A stretch of DNA of 64,000 nucleotides from Euryodendron excelsum. Lineage: Eukaryota; Streptophyta; Magnoliopsida; Ericales; Pentaphylacaceae. A program made the translations under genes and the position numbers. The stretch spans positions 17,660,001 through 17,724,000 of the forward strand of contig CM065378.1 in assembly GCA_033060915.1 (NCBI GenBank), given 5' to 3'. Below, one piece after another: positions 36,901 to 48,168 of this stretch. Below the pieces are notes generated by a model. That model worked only from the letters and a program-made list of their open reading frames with translations. It was not told the DNA's origin and searched no databases. The stretch's first letter is position 1. Every line of letters begins with the position of its first letter.

Positions 36901-37861
36901 CAGCTTCGAAGCCCAAGATACCTGTAAGGGAGTAATTCCCCATTAGAAAGGTAAACTATAAGTTTGCAATTGAAACTTGAAAGTCCAGGGAGTGGCAGAG
37001 GGAAAAGAGAAAGCCTTTAGCACTGTGTTTGATTTGTTTGTTTGTCTAGAAGCCAGAAGAAAATGAAAGGAAAAAACAGAATTGAAGCTTTACCGCCCCT
37101 CCTCTTTTGATGGTGGTGGCTGTATAATTCTCCAAGGAGAAGCTCAACTGTCTAATTACCACTACAAAGGGGTCAGGGGCCATCGTAAACATAGATATAG
37201 GGTCTCATATTCCATTCTGTTATCTTCTCTGTTGGTTCCTAAGCATTCAAACAGAGCTTAATAAAGATAAACAGATAAAAAAGAAGCTATTCCTTATAAC
37301 TAGTAAAGTTCTGTGCTAAAACGCATAAGTTATGATTAGAAATAAAGCAACCCATATAGCGAATTTTTCAGCCTCTAAGAAATAGAAAATATCTGAAGTA
37401 ACAAAAAATTATAGGTTTTTCGAATATATCGATTCAGAAAAAACCAAAAGTTAGCGACATTAAATTGAAAAAACGATCTAATCAATGAAAAAATTAAACT
37501 AAGCAGTCTCGCAACAAATAAAATACAAGCCAAGACTTCGATAAAGCTCACTGGATATAAGTCTTGAGTAGTCGGGGAGTCGAAGACCTCCGGCGAGCGT
37601 CGACGCAGCATTTCCGGCGAGTTTATCGTCGTTATCGTCCGAAAAGGTCCAGAGTGGAGAGCACGGTTGCTCGGAGGACGATAGAAAAAACGGCGACATC
37701 GGGTTGGAGGAGAACATCTGATCGAACGGCCAGGGAGCTTCCAGATCGAGATCGAGATCCATCAGACACTCTCTCTCCGGTTCCACCACCGTGTGCGGTG
37801 TAGTGGTCAGCTCCCTTGCCTTGGGAGGGAAAGTCTGGTTTTCTTCCTCGGCTTCGGACAT
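30931..37861 (-). CDS. NIN-like protein, NLP6/7 type (gene C)
   Basis: A nuclear transcription factor of the family that activates nitrate-responsive genes in plants. Minus-strand exons 37861-37552, 36702-36134, 33266-33219, 33143-32204 and 32063-30931 join in phase with GT-AG borders to give 999 residues. An in-frame ATG at 37897 would add 12; I chose the inner one because MSEAEEEN and the following [13 protein letters not shown] and [11 protein letters not shown] resemble NLP7 N-termini. The N-terminal half has the GAF-like regulatory region ([48 protein letters not shown]). The RWP-RK domain (about 599-650) reads [20 protein letters not shown], then [17 protein letters not shown]1 (about 902-985) starts [13 protein letters not shown] and has the acidic YLDDDNEW motif. 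The 48-nt third exon lies between a large intron carrying SINEs and a 75-nt intron. No lesion was found; it appears functional and is the likely parent of the fragment at 25446-25862. Confidence 0.94.
34060..34137 (+). mobile_element. SINE fragment in NLP C intron 2
   Basis: It has a box B-like catgggtttgacttgccc followed by ccatggctttggcttccagt and an A-rich tail. It matches the 3' part of the SINE at 35066. No box A or target duplication was identified, so it is probably truncated. Confidence 0.45.
34285..34715. repeat. GTGTCC-rich foldback repeat (copy 1)
   Basis: Ends rich in gtgtccgtg / ggacacg motifs in opposite orientations surround an AT-rich centre. Related sequences occur at 55792-56095 and 58490-58760. 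It is probably a dispersed MITE family. Confidence 0.5.
34735..34890 (+). mobile_element. SINE in NLP C intron 2
   Basis: Box A-like tggcacaagggtaaggttg and box B gagttcgaaaccc are spaced as in a tRNA-derived promoter, and the body ends in a T-rich stretch. Flanks tgttatgtaaa and tgttagataaa may be a diverged target duplication. It lacks a foldable acceptor stem, so it is not a tRNA gene. Confidence 0.65.
35066..35188 (+). mobile_element. SINE with 11-bp target duplication in NLP C intron 2
   Basis: Box A-like taatccagtggtagtggc and box B-like ataggtttgattcaccc are followed by a short A-rich tail. It is bounded by perfect duplications aagaaatattg at 35055-35065 and 35189-35199. Confidence 0.8.
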
Positions 37862-37897
37862 TTTGTCGAAAGATTTTCCCGGAATTTTCGCTCTCAA

Positions 37898-38036
37898 CGT
37901 CGCGACAGATGGAGAGAGAAAAGATGCGAGACGGAGAGTTGGTTAATTGCAGCCTGTGATCCCATTGGAATTCGAATCCAATTGTTGTACTAGTTTCAAC
38001 ATGACGGATAAAACAAAAAGGGGATATGATCCTCTG
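37898..38036. promoter_or_regulatory. Leader and presumed promoter of NLP C
   Basis: This is the 5' flank of gene C, reading leftward into it. It is GA-rich near 37908-37935. No specific element could be assigned. Confidence 0.3.
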
Positions 38037-38265
38037 CTGTACGATTCTAAATCATTATGAACCAACTAAATTAACTAGAGCTATTAGTCTGTCTTCGTGG
38101 ATTAAGAGTTTGATTCGTAAGAGTTAATCATAAAAAAAATTTTGTTGTGCGATTTTAAATCATTATGAACCAATTGAATTAACTAGAGCTATTAGTCTAT
38201 TTTTTGTAGATTAAAAATTTGATTCTTATTAAGTGTAAGAGCTGATCGTAAAAAATTTATTTAGG
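38037..38265. repeat. Two-unit tandem repeat (~110 bp)
   Basis: The segment with aaatcattatgaaccaa and ttaactagagctattagtct occurs twice in direct order with about 90 percent similarity by eye. The rest of the stretch to 39.09 kb is AT-rich and without recognisable genes. Confidence 0.65.
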
Positions 38266-39094
38266 CTATGCTTAAAACTTGAATTTTTGTTGAGAAAAAA
38301 AAGGTGAAAAAATTGTGAATAAAAATAAAGAGTATTTTTATTTATTTTTTTCATACTTTTTTTGTTCTTTTTTACTAAAAATTTGAATTGCAAACGGTGC
38401 AAAAGCTGACCTTCGAAAATGATTATTTCATAAGCAGAAGGAGAATCACATTATTTTCATATTTTCCTTTTTATTTTCTTTGTTCTTTCTTTCGTTTAGG
38501 AAAACTTCAAGTAAAACTTCTCCTCGAAAGTGGAGATTAAAAGAAAGCTTAAATTTTAATTATATGGTCTACTAACATATAATCCTTTAACTGTACACTC
38601 ATCAAAATTACTTATACAAGGATATTTGCGGGTGTTTATATACAAATAATCCTCTAACATTTACTTTAAAAAAGGAGGTTTCTGATGCCAATAAAACACC
38701 AATAGAGTAGAGGACTCACCTTCCAACATGTATAAACAAGCATTCGAAGTGGGAATGCACAATACTGAAAGTTACACCCAACTTTCTTTCCCTGGTTATT
38801 TTGCTGATTCCACTAGGTTGGTGATGTTGCATCTATATATAATTTAATATAAACCAAGTTGTATTTAACAATATATGCAATCAGTGAAAAAGGCGAAAAC
38901 TGTTATTTGTTTCTTTCACTTCAATATGATTTGATTAGCATTTACAGGACTATTGTCTATACAAATTATATAAACTTAATGTATTGATGATGAATTTTCA
39001 ATACTTTAGTTGCAATTTTTCTTACTCTTGTAATAACGAGTGGGTGATGGGTTTTAATCTATCTTATAAAAGCACTATTATGTTATTTTTAAAT

Positions 39095-39547
39095 TGAGAT
39101 AATTACACTTTATCTCTTATAGTTTAACTTAAAATTAGATGATCCCCTGTGATTTTGGACTAAAGTACAAATAGATGGAAACCGTTAGATTTAACGAAAA
39201 TTCTATTATAAGGATATTTTTGTCATTTTATCTTTAACTTAGAACATTAAAAAGATAATTTGGCCCATTTATGCCAAAATAAAGTGTTGTCTATCGATTT
39301 TTTTTTTGTTATTTCACCAAGTCGTCTTTTGGATATTCTAATTTGAAGATGTAAAATGACAAAAATATATTTATGATAGAATTTTAATTAAATCTAATAG
39401 TTTTCATTATCTTTTTGGCATAAAAGGGGGTCAAATTATCTTTTTAATGTTCTAAAACTTCAAGGAGGTCATGTGTTCATTTTTAAATCATAGAAGTGTC
39501 ATTTGATTTTGACTCAAATCACAGGAAGATAAAATGTAATTACCCAT
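39095..39547. repeat. Large foldback element (~450 bp)
   Basis: The halves are imperfect inverted copies. The left half reads ataattacactttatctc, and later gttagatttaacgaaaattc. The reverse complement of the right half reads taattacattttatcttc, and later attagatttaattaaaattc. The ends resemble taattacactttatc-type MITEs. No transposase is present. Confidence 0.7.
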
Positions 39548-39935
39548 AACAATTTTTGTTAAATTTAACAATTTTTATCAATTTACATTTTAATTCAAAG
39601 CCACAGAAAATCATCTGTTTATTTTTAAAGTTTAAAGAATTATTTGGTTTTGGGTCAAACCACTTTTTAAATTTCTTACAATAAACTTGTGGTCAACGTA
39701 TATAAGACATGGAAGGCTAGTGTGGGTTGAATCCCCCTTTTTCAGGCTTTGGTTGTCAGAATTTTTTAATATCACCGGCTAGTATAGCTCCTTAATTTTG
39801 TGTTTCTAAAAAATTAAATGGATGGAATACTTGATTTGAGAGTAGACCAAAAGGTTCTGTTTTACGGGTTGTATTCTCCAAAATTATAAGAGCTTAGTAT
39901 AACTTAGCTACTTGTGATCATTTGGGACATTAACA

Positions 39936-40081
39936 GGATTTTGGAAAATATACATTAACTCACCCATAGAGCCCATTTATTATGTAATAGGATACAATAT
40001 TAGAAGAGGATTTTGGAAAATATACATTAACTCACCCATAAAACCCATTTATTATGTAATAGGAGACAATATTAGAAGAGT
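39936..40081. repeat. 72-bp direct duplication
   Basis: Two nearly identical consecutive copies of a segment starting ggattttggaaaatatacat and ending aatattagaagag differ at only a few bases. Confidence 0.85.
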
Positions 40082-40357
40082 CAAATCCAAAACGTACGAA
40101 AAAAAATGTGGTTCCTCCCAAAACTTGCCCTTGACCACAAAGGCTACTCATGCGAAGTTACGCGGGCTAATGTTAATTGTTGAATTAGCTTCCATCTTTC
40201 CATTTTTGAAGAACTATGGCCAAAAACATGGCTACTTGGAGGGCTTTTCAGCCTTGAAAGCCTTTTAGATGAATATACATCGACACGATTTTTAAACATG
40301 CCAATTCTTCGAACTCGGTGTTTGGATAGTATCAATTTAAAGTTAAGAATTTAAACT

Positions 40358-40575
40358 GGGGCCTATTTGGTTGGGTTTTTTTTTAACCTTTTTAGTTTAG
40401 TTTTTTTTTTTATAGGCAAAAAAAATTAAGATTTTAAAGCTTTTTTGTTTTTTTTTTGTTTGCTTTTCTACTTCTCTTATCTTGTTAAAAGCAAAAAAGT
40501 TTAAAAAAAATTTAACTTTTTTTACTTATAAGCCAAAAAAACTTTAAAAAAACTGTACCAAATGGCCCTTAGCTT
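40358..40575. repeat. MITE-like element with T/A-rich interior
   Basis: Left end ggggcctatttggttggg and the reverse complement of the right end, aagggccatttggtacag, form an imperfect terminal inverted repeat. The interior is long T and A homopolymer runs that can pair. Confidence 0.5.
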
Positions 40576-42973
40576 TGCAATGCTAGCTGGACATTACAAG
40601 GAAAAACAGAAAAAAAAAAGTGGTCTACAATGGCAAATACGACAATAATCAGCTCTATGTATACATCAATAAGACGTTTTTAACTATAACTGAAATGTGT
40701 ACTCAAGCAACTTTTCATTTAACTCCATCATAAATACTCAAGTTACAATCGAATAATCTTATAAGTGCATCTAAGCTCGTTTTCGAGATGACAATATCAA
40801 TGAAAGTAATAATTAGAAGAGAAATCGTTGATTTGAGTTGCAAATGGGCGAGTTTGGACGGGTTTGGGTTGGATGGTTATAAGTTACGGGTTAAAATGAA
40901 TTAATTCAAATATGTCCAATTAACAAACGAATTGAGTTTGGACGGGCTTAGTTAGACACATGTTAAACCTATTAATACAAAACCAACCATTTCCAATATA
41001 TGATTTTTTTTTTTTGTTAGATGAGATTTTTTTTCATTTTTTAACATTTGTTTTTAATCATGGACAATGGAGATTTCCGCCAAATTAGGCAGCTAGGGTT
41101 CAAGTTGCCTAGGTACGTGTTAGCTTTCTATGCATCCACGTGTTTTCCACTAAAATATGATGAGTTTAACAATTAATGTCGTTAAATAATGTCATTGTTA
41201 TCCTTCCAGGTCGCTGCAAAATTCATGGAAGAGTCGGCTGATCATGACAATCCACTAGCAATGTATCTTGACCTCAATCAAAACTTTTCTGATATTCCAT
41301 TTCAATGTGGACTCTCTCTCTCTCTCTCTCAACAATTCTTTTGTAGAATGCACCAGGTTTGCAATTTCACTTTTCTCCTTGAGTTTCCCTGAAATTGGAA
41401 TACAAAGTTTTTGAAACAAATTTAGAAGTCTCTATCTTTTTCTAAAATTTAAAACCCAAAATCTCTTAACCAAATCACAACATTAGAAGTCTGTAGAGCA
41501 ATACATATACATATATATCTATTGTGTATGAAATACATATATATACATAATTGTTGAGTTCCTCTGTAGAGCAATCCAACTTGGGCGTCGGGTGAGAGAA
41601 ACAAAAGTCTCAGAAGAAAATATTTGTGCGAGTATGAAGCTATGTATGAAATATATATATATATATATAGCGCCTATACTAACCTGTTTATAAAAAAATT
41701 CAATTCTATAATATTTGACCATTTATAAATGAATATATAAAAATTAATTCAATTTTTTTTATGTTTCTTGTGTGATACCCATTATTGACCCATTTCAACC
41801 TATTTAGAATAACTCATTAGACACTCAACTTCAATCCGTTCTAACCCGCTTCCACTTCCAAATGAATGCTCATATAATCACTCAATTACAATTCATTTAT
41901 AGATTTGGGTGGGTTTGGAAGGTTTTTAAGTGGGTGGATTTGGACGGATTCATAAATTTTGAATTGAAATTGCAACCTCTAGAATCAATGGTTAAAAAAA
42001 TCGAGTGATACAACTGTCATTGGTGCTTGATCACACAAAAACCACCCAATAAAAAAAGGAGAAATCTTTAGCATAAATTGTAAGGTCAACCAATGTATCC
42101 CAGTCAAAAGTTAGAAAGTTCACATCATTTGCAATCTAATTAGTATTATACAAAATATGATGTGGATTGCATTTGTACAGAGTATATGAATATGAATGTT
42201 TATTTTCCCCAATACAAGTACATCTAACATCTTAAACGTTGAGATGGTTGATACTACATAACATGGGAAAAATGTATAATTATCAAAAAAATAATAAATA
42301 ACTGTAGGACGATCTAGGAACTTTGTTGAAACTGAGAACGGGTCAAGGTAAAAAAAGTTTATATCTTTTTTTTTAATCTTATATCTTATTATAAATACTT
42401 AAAATTAATAGGATCTAACCATGTTGTTGTTAATGTAGGGGGTCCAATTCTGCACAATAAGGCAATTATCTGGCTTTGATTTTGCTGACAATCAATATTG
42501 GGCCTTATTCATGTGATACTATCAACTCATAAGCTCGCTTATTTAAGTAGCTAATGTTATTTTTACTAACTATTTTTTTAGTTAATGATAAAAAAAAAAG
42601 TCACAAACATAAACTAAAAACTTATAAAAAAAGAAGTTTTTGAAAAAAAGCTAATAAAAATAAAGAATACTAGTTAAATAAGTTGGTAAATAAATCAAGG
42701 GAGTAGGGAGAGACTTGGTCCCCCTAAATAATTCCGTTTAGTTGAATTGGGGCTGGCTTGGTCTTGGGCCCACTCCGCTGCCTTTTATAAATTAACGGAA
42801 CTTTAATATACACTATACAGTCGTCTTTCCGCGGCAAGTCCTCGCCTAATCTCTCTCTCTCTGGTATGCTCATTGAACTTCAATCACTGTAAAAATAATC
42901 TCTGTCATTATATTTCTTGCGCATATATATATATATATATACCAATATGTTTGTACACATATACCTATATATG
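40576..42973. other. Gene-free AT-rich interval
   Basis: It contains short microsatellites near 41655 (TA) and 42930 (TA), a foldback near 42515-42645, and an open stretch near 41206-41330 (VAAKFMEESADHDNPLAMYL) that I could not link to any gene. A CT-rich segment near 42838-42865, ending in a possible donor ctg/gtatgc, might be a leader exon of the SRP19-like gene. Confidence 0.45.
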
Positions 42974-44986
42974 TGCTGGGTTTGTATAGTTTGCTCTTTT
43001 TCTAATTCCACATCGATTGGAAGTGAAAAGGGAGCAAGGGGAAAACTATTTAAGAAATGCTAAATTTTCTTGGTTAAGTACACCAGTCAATAGTTTAGCT
43101 AATAACTTTTGACTTTAGTAAAATTCCTCTCGAAGAGGTAAAAGTTAAAAGTTAGCTAGTAGGATAGCTTAGTGGGTGTCGGCAGGATTAGGAGGGAAAA
43201 TTATGTGATAGTAATAATTTTTCACATAGTGTATTTTTCTTCTGGGTTGGTGGTTTTTCTTCTATTTTGGGAGTTTTTTATGTAAATCCTTGTGTTGTGT
43301 TTTTTTCTTATTTATTTTAATATTTCTACCTTTTCTATTTCCAAAAGGGATGTGTTTGGGAGGGCCAAAATTCCCGACAAGTGGTATCAGAGCTTTTTTG
43401 GTTGATTTGTTTATTTCTTGAAAATTCTTCGTATGCTCTGTGGTTGCAGTTTTGACTGATCTTCCACATCAGAAAAGATTTTCTTGAAATTATCAGAGGT
43501 TCCTTTTGGTGTTGTTATTTTTTTGGTGGGGTGGAGCTTTGGTGTGGTAGTGTGGATACGTACAGTCTAAGGAGGTTTTGTCTAGGAGATTGGGTCTTAA
43601 GCGGGACCAGTGTGACCCCTCTAATATTTTCTGGGAATCTTGAAATTCTGTCTAAGAAAGATTTGAGTCTTTCCTGAAAACTTACTTAGTGGGTACTATT
43701 CATATGTACGGTAAAAATTCATCAAGCTGATGTACAAAAACAGAGGAGAGAGAACAAAAAAAAAAAAAATTATTGGTTGATGGAGAACAGCGTGCTGATA
43801 TTTTGAAGACGATGTGGCCATTATTATTGCAGGGATAGAGCCGTTATCATTGCTGGTGAAGGAGCAGGTTTGCAACAGACTAGTTTGCATTTGCTTTGTT
43901 TTGGGCAATGATCCAGTGTGGCAGGATCCTTTAGGTGAAGGTTTGGTCAGTTTCGGAATTCATGGAGGGAGGTGTCCCTAAAGTTTGTAGGCGCTGCGGA
44001 GTCACTGGTGGGTGCAGTATTGCACTGTTTTTGGTTAAATTGGACAGAAGCGGTCAGAGATCAGGGGTTGATCGGTAGCATCTGGGTCAATTGATGGCAG
44101 AAAACCAGTCATCAATCAAAAGGGCACGATTCTGATTGGATGAATTGGCAACCTGTACAGGCTGGTAGAGATCAAGATGAACAAATAGAGCAAGAGTTGC
44201 TACAACATGCGTAAAAGTACATGGACAAAATGTACAAATGTGTAGGCGAACAAATGCAACAGATGTTAAATGTTCATAAGAAATCCCTAGGGGCAGGTCC
44301 ATAAGTTTGCACACGAGCATTGGTTTGGTATTGATGCAAGGTGTGTGGTGGAAATTCATGTCGATGGCTGATGAACTTCCAGGAAAGCCAAATGTGGGAG
44401 TTGCACCATAATTTTTCAACAAGGTTGTTTTTCGACATGGGCTGAAGTGAAATGCTTGGAATTGGTTTATTCTGAGTGCATATGCTTTTATGGTGGAGCA
44501 TGATAGTAGAAGGTATAAAAATCTTCATCAAGGTGGAGTGTGGCTGTGGGATCAGTCAAAGTAGCATAGGTGCAGATTGCTGAGTTTGTATAGTTTGGTC
44601 ATTTCCCAATCCCACATCGGTTGGGAGTGGAAAGAGGGGGCAAGGGAAAAACTCTATTTAAGAAAGGTTAAGTTTTCTTAGTTAAGTGTACCAGTCAATA
44701 GCTTAGCTAGTAAGTTTTGACTTTAGTAAAATTCCTCTCGAAGAGATGAAAGTTAAAGGTTAGTTAGTAGGATAGCTTAGTGGGTGTCGGCAGGGTGAGG
44801 AGGGAAAATTATGTGATTGTAATAATTTTTCACATAGTGTATTTTTCTTTTGGGCTGGTGGTTTTTCTCTTATTTTGGAAGTTTTCCACGTAAATTCTTG
44901 TGTTGTGTTTTTTTCTATTTATTTTAATATTTCTGTCTTTTCTATTTCCAAAAGGAATGTGTTTGGGAGGGTCAAAATTCCCAACA
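42974..44986 (+). mobile_element. TRIM-type LTR retrotransposon, complete
   Basis: Two ~407-bp LTRs (42974-43379 and 44578-44986) share tttgtatagtttg, ttgactttagtaaaattcct and aaaaggaatgtgtttgg-type sequence. The first is followed by the primer-binding site tggtatcagagc at 43382-43393, complementary to initiator-Met tRNA. The LTRs end TG...CA and the whole is flanked by a perfect 5-bp duplication atatg (42969-42973, 44987-44991). The internal region is only about 1.2 kb and shows no gag or pol, so it is a non-autonomous element that must borrow proteins from others. LTR divergence is moderate. Confidence 0.93.
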
Positions 44987-45200
44987 ATATGTCGATTCCG
45001 ATGTACCAAACAATAATGTATGTACATGTATATTGCTCTTGATCTTTCTTACGGTTCAGCGTGGTTGAATAGATCGGGTATCTGATCTGATTAACAATCT
45101 ATGTTCTGTGGTCCAACTCTCCAGAATCTTGGTTAGGTTAAATTTATCATGATCTAGCGTTTTTGGGTTTTTGATTAGTTTACGTGTAAAATTTTGATAG

Positions 45201-46854
45201 GAAACATCGATGGTGACATACCAAACATAAAGAAGTGGGTTGTATTATACCCCCCTGTTTACATAAATTCAAAGAAAACAATAACTGAGGGTCGGCGAAT
45301 AAACGCAAGCAAAGCATGTGAAAACCCTACTTGTGCTGAGATTGGTGATTGCTGCAGCCACCTTAAACTCCCCTTTGCAATTGAAGTTTGTTGTTGTTAA
45401 CAAAAAAAGTTCAATCAGCTTTGGTATATTTTGATGTTAATTGGTTTTCCAATGTTGGGTTTGAATGATTTCATATATTTCTTTTAACTGCTTGTGAGTT
45501 TGTAACAGCTTATTTGAGTTGTAATGTGTCTAAATTCTTGGAGATTGATAAGGCCTATCCGCGTGATTTCATGCAAAGAGGGAGAGTGAGAGTTTTGTTG
45601 AAAGGAGAGGACGGAACTTCAAACAATCCCAGAGTTTTGTTGTAATTTTTTTTGGGTAACTAATGGATTCAAAATATGATACACCATGCTATACTTGCAA
45701 CAAAATCATCCTCAATCACTCCTTTGTAAAAGACCAACTTTATTTTCATGAATCTTCAACAAGACATGATACTATGTGATTGTTGTCCTTATAAAGGTTG
45801 CACAACTTTCAAATTGTCTTTTGTTAAACTTTCAGTATAAAGGTGAGCCTTTGAAAAAGCCAACGAGTTTATTATAGGTCCTCAATATTGAATTTCCCCC
45901 TTCTATCCCCCACCCCTCCTACGCTCCCTCTGTTTGTCTGTGTGTTGAGTAGGGTTGTAAAATGAGCAGAGTCGAGTCAAGTAATAGGTTGTTCAAGTTT
46001 GGCTTGAACATTTAACGAGTTTTAAAATGTGTTCAAACTTGGCTTATTTATTTTCCACACCGATCTAGATGAGCTCGAAAAATTAACGAGCTTCAAAATT
46101 TATTCCAGTTTAGCTTATTTACATAGCGAGCCAATCTTAAACGAGCTTTTAATAAGGTAAACACGAGTCGAGCTCGAGTAGTTTGAGTCGTTTTACTGCG
46201 CTAGTGCCGAGGAGGAGTAAGGAGAGCTGGTATGCAGAGGCAAACTTGGAACTCAAGTTCCATCCAGAATTCGACCTTGATTATTAACAAGCTGGTTCTT
46301 AAAACTGAGTTTCTGCATCTCCGTTATTTTTCCCTCAGCTGTCCTGAATTTTGTTTCACCTAGTTTTGGTTGAATGTTCTTGCCGTCACTTTAATGCTAC
46401 TTGTAGGTCTTCATCCATTTTATATTCACTCCGAGTGTTCCTTATCTACATCTTCATGTTAATTCTGGGCATTTCGTCTTTATCCCCGAGCATTCTGTGC
46501 TGGATATGAAGATCCACTTCAAGATGGTACAGACCAGCATGAGGCCTTAACTAATTTTTAGCTTTTTTGTCATTTGTTGATGCAGTCTTTACAGTGGTAG
46601 ACGCATTATCCTTTATTATCCTTAACGGGGCCCCTTGACTGAGAATATGTTTTCTGTGAATGTAAGTAACATTGTGTTTTCTTCCTCTTATGGTTAGTTA
46701 TTTATCTTATAATTGTATTCCAGGGAAACAGCTGATGCTTCATGTTGCACAGTTTGTCCCCAGACACCCTGGGAGGACAAAGAAACAGGAGCCTGCATCT
46801 ACCTCAGGTACCGCACCTTTGAAATCTGGGAAGGGTGGGAAAAAGAAGAGATAG
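45201..46854 (+). pseudogene. SRP19-like gene (19 kDa SRP subunit), start codon missing
   Basis: SRP19 binds SRP RNA and helps load SRP54 in assembly of the signal recognition particle. Exon equivalents are 45201-45385 (IPNIKKWVVLYPPVYINSKK, RINASKACENPTCAEIGDCC), 45544 to about 45633 (IDKAYPRDFMQRGRVRVLLK) and 46724-46854 (KQLMLHVAQFVPRHPGRTKK, ending GKGGKKKR and TAG). Three features suggest decay. The codon where homologues have the initiator ATG (before DGDIPNIKKW) is ATC. There is an extra proline codon in a C-run. The second exon lacks a good donor and the few residues that should precede RKQLML. A complete TRIM element lies just upstream. An unseen upstream exon could rescue the start, so function is open. 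Confidence 0.8.
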
Positions 46855-48168
46855 CTTCATTATTTCACATGGATAGTGCCATTTTTTTTTGTAGTCCACC
46901 CTTTCGTCAAGCGATTTGTAACTGATTTATTTGCACATTTGGTTTCTCTGGTAGCACAATCCAAGACTAGTCCATAGAGTGGTGAAAACTGCCACCCCAC
47001 ACCCTGCCTTTTGCTGCCGACTGCCCTATCCTGGATTACATGATGGGACCTATGTAGTTTCTGTTTTTGAGCAGTAATTCTTTGTATACTTTATTTATGC
47101 TTGCTTGAAAATACATAAGCAGCTTAATTTGCTAAAAGAGGTCCAGGCAACATTTGGGTACAATTTGGATTGGGTACATAGTAGCATTTTGCTGGAAATT
47201 TAGAAATTGTCAAGCAAAACCCTTCCATTCTAAGTGTCTTAATTTACTACAACGCAGAAGTACGGGACATCCATTACTATATATGTTACTAGGTCAACAC
47301 ACCAGTTTCTTATATGTTCACTTCTTAGAGAAGTGGCTTCAAAGGTTCTACTGAACTGCGAAAACAACGGAAACTCAAATCAATCGGAATTGCAGACTAT
47401 AGAAGCATTCAAGTAGTATGTGTAATACCAAAGTCTTTGGGAAAGAGTTCACCACTGAGACAAGGTGAAATCCAGTGGCTAAGCGAGCTAGCACAAATTG
47501 AATTTTCATCCAGTAAACATCACAGAAGATATCCCCGAGACTAGTATTTCATGATTGTGGATCCAAAACCTTCTCATATTTGAAAGGAAATAGCATTTAC
47601 AGAAGCAAATGTTTGTTCTTCACTACATTACAAAAAAGAGAGAATTGTAGAGATCATGCATCAAATCCCCATATACTGTATACAGGTTACATGACTACAC
47701 CTTCAAAAAGCACTTCAAGTTATCTTTTCATCACCTAAGCGGATAAATAGCATTCCAAAATTTTTTTTCTCTCTTTTGGATAGAAAATGAACATTCATTC
47801 ATAACTTAAAGAGAACCCATAGGAGTAGAGTTTTAGTGAAGAAAAACAGAAGGAAAGAACATAAGCCACAACCAAAAGGAAAATAACACAGGACCAGCAC
47901 CACCCATTAGGTCCGCAACTAAACCCACCATAAGAAGGCTGGCAAAAACTAAAAACTATGACCATCCTGAGAGTAAATCTTCAGGGAGCAATCACCAGAG
48001 AAAGAAACAAAAACAACAGCCAGCCACTTGAGATCAAGAAGAGGAGCTGGACAAATGGTTGGTTCAATAGATGAACCATCTAAGGAATCGTAGAGAAGGC
48101 AAATTTTGCCATGAGATTTGCTCCACGAAGATGCGGCTCCTACCAATATACAAACAAATGTCTATTGC
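46855..48168. other. 3' spacer between SRP19-like gene and kish
   Basis: It contains the 3' flanks of both convergent genes. An open frame at 48146-47949 on the minus strand lies in the presumed kish 3' UTR and resembles nothing I know. Confidence 0.5.

Noticed and set aside
41189..41392. Open frame with VAAKFMEESADHDNP after a possible acceptor
   Set aside because: No partner exon or recognised homology; the end runs into a CT microsatellite.
47949..48146. Minus-strand open frame LYDSLDGSSIEP
   Set aside because: It lies directly after the kish stop on the same strand, so it is most likely 3' UTR.
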